A stretch of 9,707 nt of DNA from Gammaproteobacteria bacterium. GTDB lineage: Bacteria; Pseudomonadota; Gammaproteobacteria; GRL18. The notes under the pieces were generated by a model. That model was not told the DNA's origin, did no database searches, and was given only the letters and a program-made list of their open reading frames with translations. A program made the position numbers and the translations under genes. Shown here in pieces: positions 1 to 5,028 of this stretch. Position 1 is the first letter of the stretch; every line of letters starts with the position of its first letter. The DNA lies in assembly GCA_027076245.1 (NCBI GenBank), contig JALTKC010000537.1:1-9707 (forward strand). The letters are read 5' to 3'.

Positions 1-11
1 TAAAGTCGTGT

Positions 12-98
12 AATACCCTGGATCCGTCGGGATGTTTATCATCCTGGCGGTTGATTGCATCCCTTTTTTTTATTCTAAAATTAGGAGTATGCAATAAG
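12..98 (+). promoter_or_regulatory. Leader A: hairpin/third-strand RNA switch upstream of the 45-aa membrane protein gene
   Basis: First of eight related leaders. Bases 24-34 pair with 40-50 in an 11-bp stem with two G-U pairs and the loop TTTAT. The upper 5' arm GGGATG (29-34) can instead pair with CATCCC (58-63), plus a wobble pair 35-57. The same GCATCCCT segment (57-64) can pair imperfectly with AGGAGTATGC (83-92), which is the ribosome binding site of the gene starting at 99. The third strand is followed by eight T, so a transcription-attenuator mode is also conceivable. The ribosome site overlaps a two-codon minigene ATG-CAA-TAA (89-97). This is the most divergent of the eight leaders in its ribosome-site pairing. 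The function is inferred from the shared architecture. Confidence 0.6.
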
Positions 99-236
99 AT
101 GTCAAAATCTGTAAATATTGATGATAAACACCGGGTTGAGCAGGAAAATCACTGGCAATGGCAAAAATGGTTCTGGATCGGAACAGTCATTCTTGGAGTG
201 GCTGCTCAAATTGCCCTGGTTTATATTAAAACTTAA
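99..236 (+). CDS. Small single-pass membrane protein (45 aa)
   Basis: I do not recognise a family. The ATG at 99 is chosen because AGGAG lies at 83-87 and the reading frame upstream of it lies inside the RNA leader; the in-frame TTG at 51 falls in the leader structure and is unlikely to be used. The first 22 or so residues are polar and charged (MSKSVNIDDKHRVEQENHWQ). A tryptophan-rich interface (WQWQKWFW) then leads into one hydrophobic helix, about residues 24-43 (WFWIGTVILGVAAQIALVYI), followed by only KT. The charge pattern does not firmly fix its orientation. No signal-peptidase site is evident. It is probably a small inner-membrane protein of the mobile element; transfer, exclusion or helper roles are all possible, and none is shown by the sequence. 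Confidence 0.7.
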   Translation: MSKSVNIDDKHRVEQENHWQWQKWFWIGTVILGVAAQIALVYIKT

Positions 237-250
237 TTTTTAAAACTGAC

Positions 251-350
251 GGATCCTGTTGCAGGGTCCACCTAAGCAGCTTTGTATTTTTATAAAACTA
301 TAAGGCTGTTTAGGGGACTTTGTAACATTAATTTAATTATTAGAGGATCC
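251..350 (+). promoter_or_regulatory. Leader I: alternative-pairing leader of a different design before the 59-aa gene
   Basis: Two mutually exclusive structures can be drawn. In one, GGATCC (251-256) pairs with GGGTCC (264-269) around the loop TGTTGCA. In the other, 266-283 pairs with 302-318 in a helix of about 16 bp with a bulge at 270 and a few G-U pairs. The second fold frees GGATCCT (251-257), which is a perfect complement of AGGATCC (344-350), the ribosome-site region of the gene starting at 355. It lacks the TTAACCC and GGGAT marks of the other leaders, so it is not the same family, but the logic of hiding or freeing the ribosome site looks similar. Reading is by eye, without energy calculation. 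Confidence 0.35.
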
Positions 351-354
351 GATC

Positions 355-534
355 ATGAATACTTTACAAACATTTACTCAAACAGAGATTTCCGCTAACT
401 GCCAGCAACTGCATAAAGCGGTCATTTTATTTAATCATTCTTCCGAACAGAACGATAAAGATACACTGAAAAAGTTTATTGAAAAACGTATCTGTACCCT
501 GGAAGTCAACTGGGAGCTGGTTCCAGCCTCCTGA
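355..534 (+). CDS. Orphan small protein (59 aa)
   Basis: An intact frame of 59 codons from ATG 355 to TGA 532-534. The site AGAGGA (342-347) lies 7 bases upstream of the start. The protein begins MNTLQTFTQTEISANCQQ and ends in a compact C-terminal piece CTLEVNWELVPAS. It is soluble and mixed in charge, probably helical in the middle (about residues 11-46), with no transmembrane segment or metal-binding motif. I recognise no family. It lies 118 bases after the membrane protein gene and is followed at once by a strong terminator at 553-595, which supports it being the last gene of its transcript. Codon choice resembles the neighbouring genes. Confidence 0.6.
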   Translation: MNTLQTFTQTEISANCQQLHKAVILFNHSSEQNDKDTLKKFIEKRICTLEVNWELVPAS

Positions 535-552
535 TCCATAATTATTGCCCTA

Positions 553-595
553 CCCTTTTCTGATCCATAAAATGGATCAGAAGGGGTTATTTTTA
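553..595 (+). terminator. Rho-independent terminator after the 59-aa gene
   Basis: Bases 554-568 pair with 572-586 in a 15-bp stem (TTCTGATCCAT/ATGGATCAGAA is perfect, extended by two G-U and two G-C pairs) with an AAA loop, followed by TTATTTTTA. It begins 19 bases after the stop codon. Confidence 0.85.
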
Positions 596-608
596 TCCTG
601 TAAAGTCT

Positions 609-659
609 GGTTATGTAATATTCTTACTTGTTTAAGGCTATTACATAACCCGTTTTTTT
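609..659 (+). terminator. Second terminator-like hairpin with a 20-base loop
   Basis: GGTTATGTAAT (609-619) and ATTACATAACC (640-650) are perfect 11-base inverted repeats around a 20-base loop. CG and seven T (653-659) follow. The form is that of an intrinsic terminator. The loop is unusually large and another terminator lies 14 bases upstream, so this could also be the 3' end of a small independent RNA or a protein-binding palindrome. Confidence 0.55.
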
Positions 660-660
660 A

Positions 661-742
661 CTGCAGAGTTATTCTGCGCCCTTAAAGACAGTTTGAGAAA
701 ATGAAATGCTGTCTGGCCAACACTGGTCTTTTCTCGTTTTTT
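661..742 (+). other. Spacer with three small inverted repeats before leader B
   Basis: No gene is seen. Three weak stems can be drawn: GCAGA/TCTGC (663-677), AGACAG/CTGTCT (687-715) and GGCCA/TGGTC (about 715-728), the last followed by TTTTCTCGTTTTTT. I could not find a convincing -35/-10 pair here, although a promoter for the operon that follows is expected between 660 and 742. Confidence 0.3.
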
Positions 743-816
743 AACCCGGTTGGGATGTTTATTCCCAACATAAGGGGTTAAGCATCCCTTTTATTGCTTA
801 AATTAAGGAGATGCTT
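743..816 (+). promoter_or_regulatory. Leader B: hairpin/third-strand RNA switch upstream of the 351-aa protein gene
   Basis: The lower stem AACCC (743-747) pairs with GGGTT (775-779). The upper stem GTTGGGA (749-755) pairs with TCCCAAC (763-769) around the loop TGTTTAT. The third strand AAGCATCCC (780-788) is complementary over 9 bp, one of them G-U, to GGGATGTTT (752-760). The loop alone supplies 5 bp, so an H-type pseudoknot is possible. The third strand GCATCCCTT (782-790) also pairs with AAGGAGATGC (805-814) over 9 bp with one bulged A, covering the ribosome binding site. The two pairings exclude each other. Confidence 0.8.
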
Positions 817-1872
817 ATGAACCTTTACCAAATAGAAGAGATCGCTGATCTCTATGTCGATGCGTTTTTACTGGATCAGTCCAAACTGATCTTTTTATCA
901 GTCTGGGGAAGAGATACTGCCTTGCAGGAATTTTTTGCCCGATTGACCCTGCCAAAGTCAGAACAAGGTTTGAGAGAAATACATCTTGAAAACCTGGACA
1001 CTGATCAAACGGTTTATGTTGATATTCCCGATATTGAGGATCTGACTAAAGTTAATGGTCGTTCTCAGTCCAAAATATTCGGAACCCTGTCTCATGTTTT
1101 TATTTACGACAAATTAGCGGATAAGCCTGACAGTTTGAATAACAAGGCTCTGTTAATTTATCGTGATAATGAAGAACAGCCGGATACCTGGGAAATCATC
1201 AAAGAAGCCTGTCATTTACCATTGCTTGATCACTGGAAAAACTACGTCATTAAAACCTTTGAAGAACAAGGATGGCTGAGTTATTTAACCGGTGAGGCCG
1301 TTCATGCCATCAAGCTGGATCTGAACCGCAGTGATGTTGAGGATATTCTGGAAAGCGCCATTAAGGACGGCATTCTGACCCTTAAAGAGGGTGAGAGTAA
1401 ACCTGATATTCCACAACCAACAGCGAAACAAGCAGCAGAACAAGCGCCTAATTCATTACAGGATGCCCGTAAAGCCGCCAAATATTTACAGGCATTTATT
1501 GGAAAAAGGCAGCTTAATTTTATGCTGGAAGCCACTGCTGGTGAAGAAGGTCAGTATTTTATTGACCAGTTGGTTGAAACAGCGCAACTTATCCAATCCA
1601 TGCCGCAAACTGGCGAGCAGGAAGATAAGGGCGATGAGGCCATTGCTTATCTGCATTATTTTTACGGTGGGTTTGACTGGTATATTTCTGAAAAGGATAT
1701 GCTGGCTGAACAATACCAGGCGTATGGTGTGGCTAATATGGGTTATCCCGAGTATGGCTACATCTCTATTACCGAGCTAATAGAAAACAATGTGGAGCTG
1801 GATCTTCATTTTGAACCAAATACTTTAGGCTATTTTAAAAAACAGCTTGAGGAAAATAACCAGGTGGCATAG
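817..1872 (+). CDS. 351-aa protein with a DUF2958-like C-terminal domain
   Basis: The start at 817 follows AAGGAG (805-810) with 6-base spacing; the in-frame ATG at 811 abuts the ribosome site and is too close. The N-terminal part (1-190) is an acidic alpha/beta domain I do not recognise. A low-complexity linker rich in Pro, Ala, Gln and Lys follows (about 192-222). The C-terminal part contains DWYISEKD (287-294) and GYISITELIENNVELDLHF (314-332). A Trp-Tyr-x-x-Glu-x-Asp segment followed by Gly-Tyr-(Ile/Phe)-Ser-(Leu/Ile)-x-Glu-Leu and Asp-Leu-x-Phe is the pattern I associate with DUF2958 proteins of plasmids and conjugative elements; their biochemical role is unknown to me. No catalytic motif, signal peptide or membrane segment is seen. 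It is the first gene of a likely operon with the methyltransferase. The domain match is from memory of the pattern, not from a search. Confidence 0.8.
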   Translation: MNLYQIEEIADLYVDAFLLDQSKLIFLSVWGRDTALQEFFARLTLPKSEQGLREIHLENLDTDQTVYVDIPDIEDLTKVNGRSQSKIFGTLSHVFIYDKLADKPDSLNNKALLIYRDNEEQPDTWEIIKEACHLPLLDHWKNYVIKTFEEQGWLSYLTGEAVHAIKLDLNRSDVEDILESAIKDGILTLKEGESKPDIPQPTAKQAAEQAPNSLQDARKAAKYLQAFIGKRQLNFMLEATAGEEGQYFIDQLVETAQLIQSMPQTGEQEDKGDEAIAYLHYFYGGFDWYISEKDMLAEQYQAYGVANMGYPEYGYISITELIENNVELDLHFEPNTLGYFKKQLEENNQVA

Positions 1873-1887
1873 TTCACCTTAATTTAA

Positions 1888-1961
1888 CTTGCCCAAACAG
1901 GGATCAGCTTTCCTGTTATGGGCAAGCTGATCTCCTTATTCTTATTAACAGGAGATGCTAA
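1888..1961 (+). promoter_or_regulatory. Leader C: hairpin/third-strand RNA switch upstream of the methyltransferase gene
   Basis: The lower stem CTTGCCC (1888-1894) pairs with GGGCAAG (1920-1926). The upper stem 1896-1903 pairs with 1910-1917, loop TCAGCT. The third strand 1925-1934 pairs with the 5' arm and loop 1900-1909 over 10 bp with one G-U; GATCAGC (1902-1908) against GCTGATC (1926-1932) is perfect. The overlapping ATCTCCT (1930-1936) is a perfect 7-bp complement of the ribosome site AGGAGAT (1950-1956). This is the cleanest example of the two competing pairings. It begins 15 bases after the stop of the preceding gene, so it must act inside a polycistronic message unless a hidden promoter exists. 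Confidence 0.85.
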
Positions 1962-3347
1962 ATGAATAATCAATTATATGTCGCCTATCGAAAGATTGGC
2001 GAGCATAAATCCCGTAAACGGATCTGGTTACAAGGTCAAAGTTTACAGGATGCCGGATTCAACATTGGATCCACTTTTAAACTGGAAGTCGATGCTCATC
2101 AAATCCGACTGGTATTAGATGAGACGGGTTCTTTTAAAGTATCCAGAAAAAAACAACGTAAAATCAGGGTACCTGTCGTTGATATAAATAACCAGCTTAT
2201 TACAGAGTTTTTTGGTCATTTTGAACGTGCCCGTATTACGTTTTATATAAACGGTCTGATAGTGATCAATTATCATCCTACCGATCAGTTGATTGCAAAG
2301 CGATTGCAGGCAGTCAGACAGGCCATAACCCGGCGAGTAGTCACTACAGGCAGTAATGCTCATGGTGGCGGTATTATGGCCACGGCCATCCATGAAGGCC
2401 TGGCTGATACCGGGCTGAAAGGTGAATTGTTATTTGCCATTGAAAAAGAACAGAAATACCTGGAATCTTCCATGCAGAACAGTCCTATCTGGTCAGCTGG
2501 GAGCCTGGCTATTGAAGGTTCTATGGATGAGGTAGAGCCGGATTTATTGAGTCCGGTGGTTTTGTATGAAGCAGGCTTACCGTGTACAGGGGCCAGTGTT
2601 GCAGGTCGCTCTAAAAACCAGCTGGCTTTTGCAGAGCAGCATGAAACGGCAGGCCGCCTGTTTTATAGTTTTCTGTCGCATATTCAGCGGATCAATCCGG
2701 CGATTGTGATCCTGGAAAATGTAAAACAGTATGCCAATACGGTGTCTTTGTATGTGATCCTGGATGTACTTAAAGGCTGGGGTTATCAGACAGACGATGC
2801 GGTTCGTATTCTCAATGGCCGTCAATACGGAGCATTAGAGAATCGTGAACGTCTGTTTATGATCTGCCCAACACAAGGGCTTGAGTTTGACTGGGAACTG
2901 ATGGAAAAGTTAGTTTCTAATAAGACTCAATGTGTGGCTGATATTCTGGATGATATACCGCAAGACAGTCCACTATGGTCTGAAATGAAGGGGCTGAAAC
3001 TAAAGCAGATAAAAGATAAAGCCAAAGGCAACTCTTTTAAAATGCAGATAGTGGATGGTTCTTCAAATTCAACGGCTGTGATTGGACGTGGATACAGCAA
3101 GATCCGTTCTACTGAACCCAAGCTGGCACACCCTTGTAAACCGGAATTACTACGACAGTTTACGCCAGGTGAACATGCCAGGCTTAAAACTATACCGGAA
3201 TACCTGGTATCCGGTTTAAGTCAGACCGTAGCGCATGAAGTATTAGGCCAGTCCGTGATTTATCAACTGGTACGGGCTTTGGGTCAGGCAGTAGGCTGTT
3301 CCCTGCTTCGTTTTAATTCTGGCAACAAACTTATGGAGGCTGCCTGA
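1962..3347 (+). CDS. C5 cytosine DNA methyltransferase with SymE/AbrB-like N-terminal extension (461 aa)
   Basis: Transfers a methyl group from S-adenosylmethionine to C5 of cytosine in DNA. Conserved blocks in order: a divergent motif I with HGGG (134-137); motif IV with PCTGAS (207-212) and the likely nucleophile Cys208; motif VI ENV (252-254); motif VIII QYGALENRERLF (288-299); a short target-recognition region (about 305-395); motif IX TPGEHARL (401-408); and motif X GQSV (429-432). Usual family forms are DLFAGxGG, PPCQ and GNSV, so motifs I, IV and X all deviate. Residues 1-105 precede the catalytic core; RIWLQGQSLQDAGFNIG (20-36) followed by beta strands resembles the SymE/AbrB-type fold, possibly as two repeats (second near 85-103). 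Such extensions could bind nucleic acid; this is inference. No cognate restriction endonuclease is visible, so an orphan anti-restriction methyltransferase is the simplest reading. The ATG at 1962 follows AGGAG with suitable spacing. Confidence 0.9.
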   Translation: MNNQLYVAYRKIGEHKSRKRIWLQGQSLQDAGFNIGSTFKLEVDAHQIRLVLDETGSFKVSRKKQRKIRVPVVDINNQLITEFFGHFERARITFYINGLIVINYHPTDQLIAKRLQAVRQAITRRVVTTGSNAHGGGIMATAIHEGLADTGLKGELLFAIEKEQKYLESSMQNSPIWSAGSLAIEGSMDEVEPDLLSPVVLYEAGLPCTGASVAGRSKNQLAFAEQHETAGRLFYSFLSHIQRINPAIVILENVKQYANTVSLYVILDVLKGWGYQTDDAVRILNGRQYGALENRERLFMICPTQGLEFDWELMEKLVSNKTQCVADILDDIPQDSPLWSEMKGLKLKQIKDKAKGNSFKMQIVDGSSNSTAVIGRGYSKIRSTEPKLAHPCKPELLRQFTPGEHARLKTIPEYLVSGLSQTVAHEVLGQSVIYQLVRALGQAVGCSLLRFNSGNKLMEAA

Positions 3348-3354
3348 TTTAATC

Positions 3355-3396
3355 CTGTTTACTTTGATGTTTCCATGAAATATCAATATTAAACAG
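3355..3396 (+). repeat. AT-rich stem-loop after the methyltransferase gene
   Basis: CTGTTTA (3355-3361) pairs with TAAACAG (3390-3396), and inside it TTGAT (3364-3368) pairs with ATCAA (3382-3386). It is followed by AAAATTGTT rather than a T-run, so it is not a convincing terminator. It may protect or space the message between genes. Confidence 0.35.
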
Positions 3397-3405
3397 AAAA
3401 TTGTT

Positions 3406-3473
3406 AACCCCCATTGGGATACACATCCCAGTGGGGGTGTGTATCTCTTATTTTTAATAATAAGGAGATGCGT
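3406..3473 (+). promoter_or_regulatory. Leader D: hairpin/third-strand RNA switch upstream of the 138-aa protein gene
   Basis: A 13-14 bp hairpin pairs 3407-3420 with 3425-3438. The loop-containing GGGATACAC (3416-3424) is complementary to GTGTATCTC (3439-3447) over 9 bp with one G-U. The loop alone gives 5 bp, consistent with a pseudoknot starting one base after the hairpin. ATCTCTT (3443-3449) pairs with AGGAGAT at 3463-3469 (7 bp, one G-U), covering the ribosome site. It uses the same TTAACCC start as leaders B, E, F and H. Confidence 0.85.
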
Positions 3474-3890
3474 ATGAAAGTGAGTGATAAAGATCCCAAA
3501 ATAATGTCATTAGATGTTATTCAGAAACAATATCATATTCAACGGGTAATGGATGTTACTGATACTGCCCGTGAGATTGGTTTAGTCTCTGATCTGACCA
3601 TCTATGTGTCAGACTTCGTCTGGCAACATTATATTGTCTGGAATAATGAAGATAATAAGTTTTTTGGTGCTCAGGAATCACAGCAAAAGAGGTTGGAGAA
3701 TATTTTAACTGATGTCGTTCGCCTTATAACCATCAGTAAAGAAGAATACCAGCCACTTTATTTTAATCGTAGCATTAAGGTGCGTAGTTTTGAGTTTGTA
3801 GCGGTACCGGAAACGATATTGTTCAAACTGAATTATGCCTATGATCAAAATGGTGAAATATGCCTGGTCGTTCATTCCCAAAAACTGTAA
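3474..3890 (+). CDS. DUF6573-like protein (138 aa)
   Basis: The start is at 3474, 7 bases after AAGGAG (3462-3467); the in-frame ATG at 3468 overlaps the ribosome site. The pattern YHIQRVMDVTDTAREIGLVS, followed by a Val-Trp pair (VWQHYIVW), a helix (RLENILTDVVRLITIS) and a final beta hairpin (FKLNYAYDQNGEICLVVH), recalls the plasmid and phage family DUF6573, where a segment like 'DVSETAREAG' precedes a 'Trp' segment and a C-terminal beta hairpin. The biochemical role of that family is not known to me. It is soluble, with no membrane segment and no cysteine pairs. It is the last gene before the strong terminator at 3943. The family call is from pattern memory and moderately sure; the gene itself is well supported by start context, length and leader. 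Confidence 0.75.
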   Translation: MKVSDKDPKIMSLDVIQKQYHIQRVMDVTDTAREIGLVSDLTIYVSDFVWQHYIVWNNEDNKFFGAQESQQKRLENILTDVVRLITISKEEYQPLYFNRSIKVRSFEFVAVPETILFKLNYAYDQNGEICLVVHSQKL

Positions 3891-3942
3891 TGATCACTGG
3901 AATACTATTTCATTAGTCATTATGCTACATAATTTACAGTCG

Positions 3943-3985
3943 AAATTCTCCTTGCAAGACCACCAGGTCCTGCAAGGAAAATTTT
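3943..3985. terminator. Strong, possibly bidirectional terminator
   Basis: TCCTTGCAAGACC (3949-3961) pairs with GGTCCTGCAAGGA (3966-3978), 12 of 13 positions, around an ACCA tetraloop. It is flanked by AAATT (3943-3947) and AATTTT (3980-3985), which can extend the stem and give a T-run on either strand. Confidence 0.8.
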
Positions 3986-4012
3986 CTTAATGGTTTTAGA
4001 ATAAAACAATTA

Positions 4013-4075
4013 AGTAATAACACTATATATTGTTATATGTACAGCTGAGAAGAACACAAGATATAGTGTATTACT
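4013..4075. repeat. Long imperfect inverted repeat with 32-base spacer
   Basis: AGTAATA-CACTATAT (4013-4028) is complementary to 4061-4075 at 15 positions with one bulged base at 4020. The 32-base spacer (4029-4060) contains no obvious further symmetry. The arms are too far apart and too AT-rich for a terminator, and no T-run follows. An operator, a protein-bound DNA site or a cruciform-forming site are possible. No protein family can be assigned. Confidence 0.5.
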
Positions 4076-4096
4076 CAAATAAAATCATTAAGAAAG

Positions 4097-4124
4097 TTGA
4101 TTATTTTGACTCAGGTTTTAAAAT
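4097..4124 (+). promoter_or_regulatory. Possible sigma70-type promoter for the two small genes
   Basis: TTGATT (4097-4102), 16 bases, TAAAAT (4119-4124). It lies downstream of the terminator at 3943 and upstream of the first gene of the next block, giving a leader of about 175 bases before the start at 4307. The overlapping direct repeat AGGTTTTAAAA (4113-4123 and 4129-4139, period 16) covers the -10 region and could be an operator. Confidence 0.4.
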
Positions 4125-4142
4125 AATGAGGTTTTAAAAGTG

Positions 4143-4226
4143 GTTGCTACTTTCTTAGCAACGCCTTTAAAAAGTCTGTGCCTGTAACTTGAAATCACAG
4201 ACGCCTGATATTGTAGTTGTATCAGG
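4143..4226 (+). other. Cluster of three consecutive RNA hairpins in an untranslated leader
   Basis: GTTGCT/AGCAAC (4143-4148 with 4157-4162), GTCTGTG/CACAGAC (4174-4180 with 4196-4202) and CCTGATA/TATCAGG (4204-4210 with 4220-4226) follow each other with small gaps. A five-codon mini-frame MNDLF (4233-4250) with AGGTGAG upstream follows, its stop lying in the TTTTAACCC start of leader E. Together with leader E this gives four structured elements in one long 5' leader. Its role is unknown. Confidence 0.45.
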
Positions 4227-4248
4227 TGAGTTATGAATGATTTGTTTT

Positions 4249-4306
4249 AACCCTGCCGGGAATATTCCCTGCAGGGGCATTTCCGGCTTTTTTTTGGAGA
4301 TGCAAA
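4249..4306 (+). promoter_or_regulatory. Leader E: hairpin/third-strand RNA switch upstream of the 59-aa gene at 4307
   Basis: CCCTGC (4251-4256) pairs with GCAGGG (4271-4276), and GGGAA (4258-4262) pairs with TTCCC (4265-4269) with a minimal loop. The third strand 4279-4287 is complementary to 4255-4263 over 9 bp with one G-U and is followed by eight T (4288-4295), so the rearranged form resembles an intrinsic terminator. GCATTTCC (4277-4284) pairs with GGAGATGC (4296-4303) over 8 bp with one G-U, covering the ribosome site. Confidence 0.75.
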
Positions 4307-4486
4307 ATGATAAATCTGTCAGAACTGCAATGGATGAGCCGATGTCTGACTCATCCGGACAGTCAATCCGATGCCTGTATAGCGGCATCAAAAGCCCAGG
4401 ATCTGTTTACCCGATCCCCGGCTTTAATTAGTCGTTATCCCTATTTATATGTGATGATGACAAAACATCTGGCTCAATCTCTTTGA
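4307..4486 (+). CDS. Orphan small protein (59 aa)
   Basis: Runs from ATG 4307 to TGA 4484-4486. GGAG (4296-4299) lies 7 bases upstream, preceded by leader E, which strongly supports translation. The protein begins MINLSELQWMSRCLTHPDSQ, continues through SDACIAASKAQDLFTRSPAL and ends YVMMTKHLAQSL. It is small and mostly helical in appearance, with two cysteines (13 and 24) not arranged as a zinc site and no transmembrane segment. I recognise no family. The gene at 4568 follows after 81 bases that contain leader F, so the two small proteins are probably co-transcribed. A different frame across this stretch (64 codons from 4237) runs through the leader hairpin and is a shadow. Confidence 0.7.
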   Translation: MINLSELQWMSRCLTHPDSQSDACIAASKAQDLFTRSPALISRYPYLYVMMTKHLAQSL

Positions 4487-4497
4487 GCTGTTCTTTT

Positions 4498-4567
4498 AAC
4501 CCCAAACCAGGGACATACTTTCCCTGGCTTTGGGGTGTGGTATGTCTCCTGCTCAGGAGATCCTCTT
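4498..4567 (+). promoter_or_regulatory. Leader F: hairpin/third-strand RNA switch upstream of the 69-aa protein gene
   Basis: A long stem pairs 4499-4513 with 4521-4536 (one bulge, C4528), loop CATACTT. GGGACATAC (4510-4518) is complementary to GTATGTCTC (4540-4548) over 9 bp with one G-U; five of these pairs use loop bases. TCTCCT (4545-4550) and AGGAGA (4555-4560) are perfect 6-bp complements separated by only GCTC, a tight hairpin that buries the ribosome site. It begins about 11 bases after the preceding stop. Confidence 0.85.
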
Positions 4568-4777
4568 ATGGTTAATCTGATTGACCTTAACTGGCTGGTT
4601 CGCTGTCAAAAGCAGCTTAAAGAACTGGCGGATGATCCGGATTATGCTGAACTTATTAAGCAGCAACTGGATTGTAATACGGAGTTGCGTGAAGAGCTTT
4701 CTTATATTTATGTCAGAGCATTAAAAACGCTTGAATCAATGAATAAGAAAGCCTTCAAGCATTTTCCGCAACAATAA
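4568..4777 (+). CDS. Orphan small helical protein (69 aa)
   Basis: The ATG at 4568 lies 8 bases after AGGAG (4555-4559); earlier in-frame codons fall inside the leader hairpin. The protein starts MVNLIDLNWLVRCQKQLKEL and contains two amphipathic helices (about 8-32 and 38-62, with DDPDYAELIKQQLDCNTELR in between), ending in a basic tail KKAFKHFPQQ. It is soluble and charged, with no known motif. The helix-rich, mixed-charge make-up would suit a protein-binding adaptor, but this is a guess. It is followed by a spacer and a terminator at 4865, so it ends its transcript. Confidence 0.7.
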   Translation: MVNLIDLNWLVRCQKQLKELADDPDYAELIKQQLDCNTELREELSYIYVRALKTLESMNKKAFKHFPQQ

Positions 4778-4864
4778 TTCCTCGGCACTTCTGCCAGGAT
4801 AATTCACCAAATGAGATTGAACAAACTGATTGAGCTGGGATTTACTCTTGATAAAAGAGGGATC

Positions 4865-4896
4865 ACTGCCGGTTAATCCGGTCAGTTGTTTTTTTT
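4865..4896 (+). terminator. Rho-independent terminator before the helicase operon
   Basis: ACTGCCGG (4865-4872) pairs with CCGGTCAGT (4878-4886), one bulged T, loop TTAAT, followed by TGTTTTTTTT. It separates the two small genes from the helicase block. The rest of 4778-4962 shows no supported gene and no clear promoter, although one for the helicase is expected between 4897 and 4962. Confidence 0.75.
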
Positions 4897-4962
4897 CTTT
4901 GGATGATAAACGAAGCTGGTTATTGTGAATAAGCATGGACTTGGCCACAGTAACTGAAATTA

Positions 4963-5028
4963 AAACCCAAACCGGGAAATACACTGTCCCGGTTGGGTCA
5001 GTGTGTCTCCCGATTAAGGAGATGCGAT
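4963..5028 (+). promoter_or_regulatory. Leader G: hairpin/third-strand RNA switch upstream of the helicase gene
   Basis: The stem pairs 4965-4977 with 4987-4998 (one bulged A), loop AATACACTG. The third strand 4999-5011 is complementary to the upper 5' arm plus loop 4974-4986 at 12 of 13 positions, one of them G-U; seven pairs use only loop bases. TCTCC (5006-5010) pairs with GGAGA (5018-5022), covering the ribosome site of the helicase. With leader H it has the longest loop-to-third-strand match. Confidence 0.85.

Noticed and set aside
1302..1780. Overlapping frames on both strands within the 351-aa gene
   Set aside because: They lie wholly inside a well-supported gene, lack ribosome sites and leaders, and their protein sequences look like frame shadows.
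4811..4876. Short plus-strand frame MRLNKLIELGFTLDKRGITA plus one residue, 21 codons
   Set aside because: The AGGA upstream is about 11 bases away, there is no leader, and the frame ends inside the terminator hairpin. Could be real but is not supported.
4736..4984. Minus-strand frame of 82 codons
   Set aside because: It overlaps the 69-aa gene, a terminator and the leader G stem, has no ribosome site that I can see and no recognisable motif.
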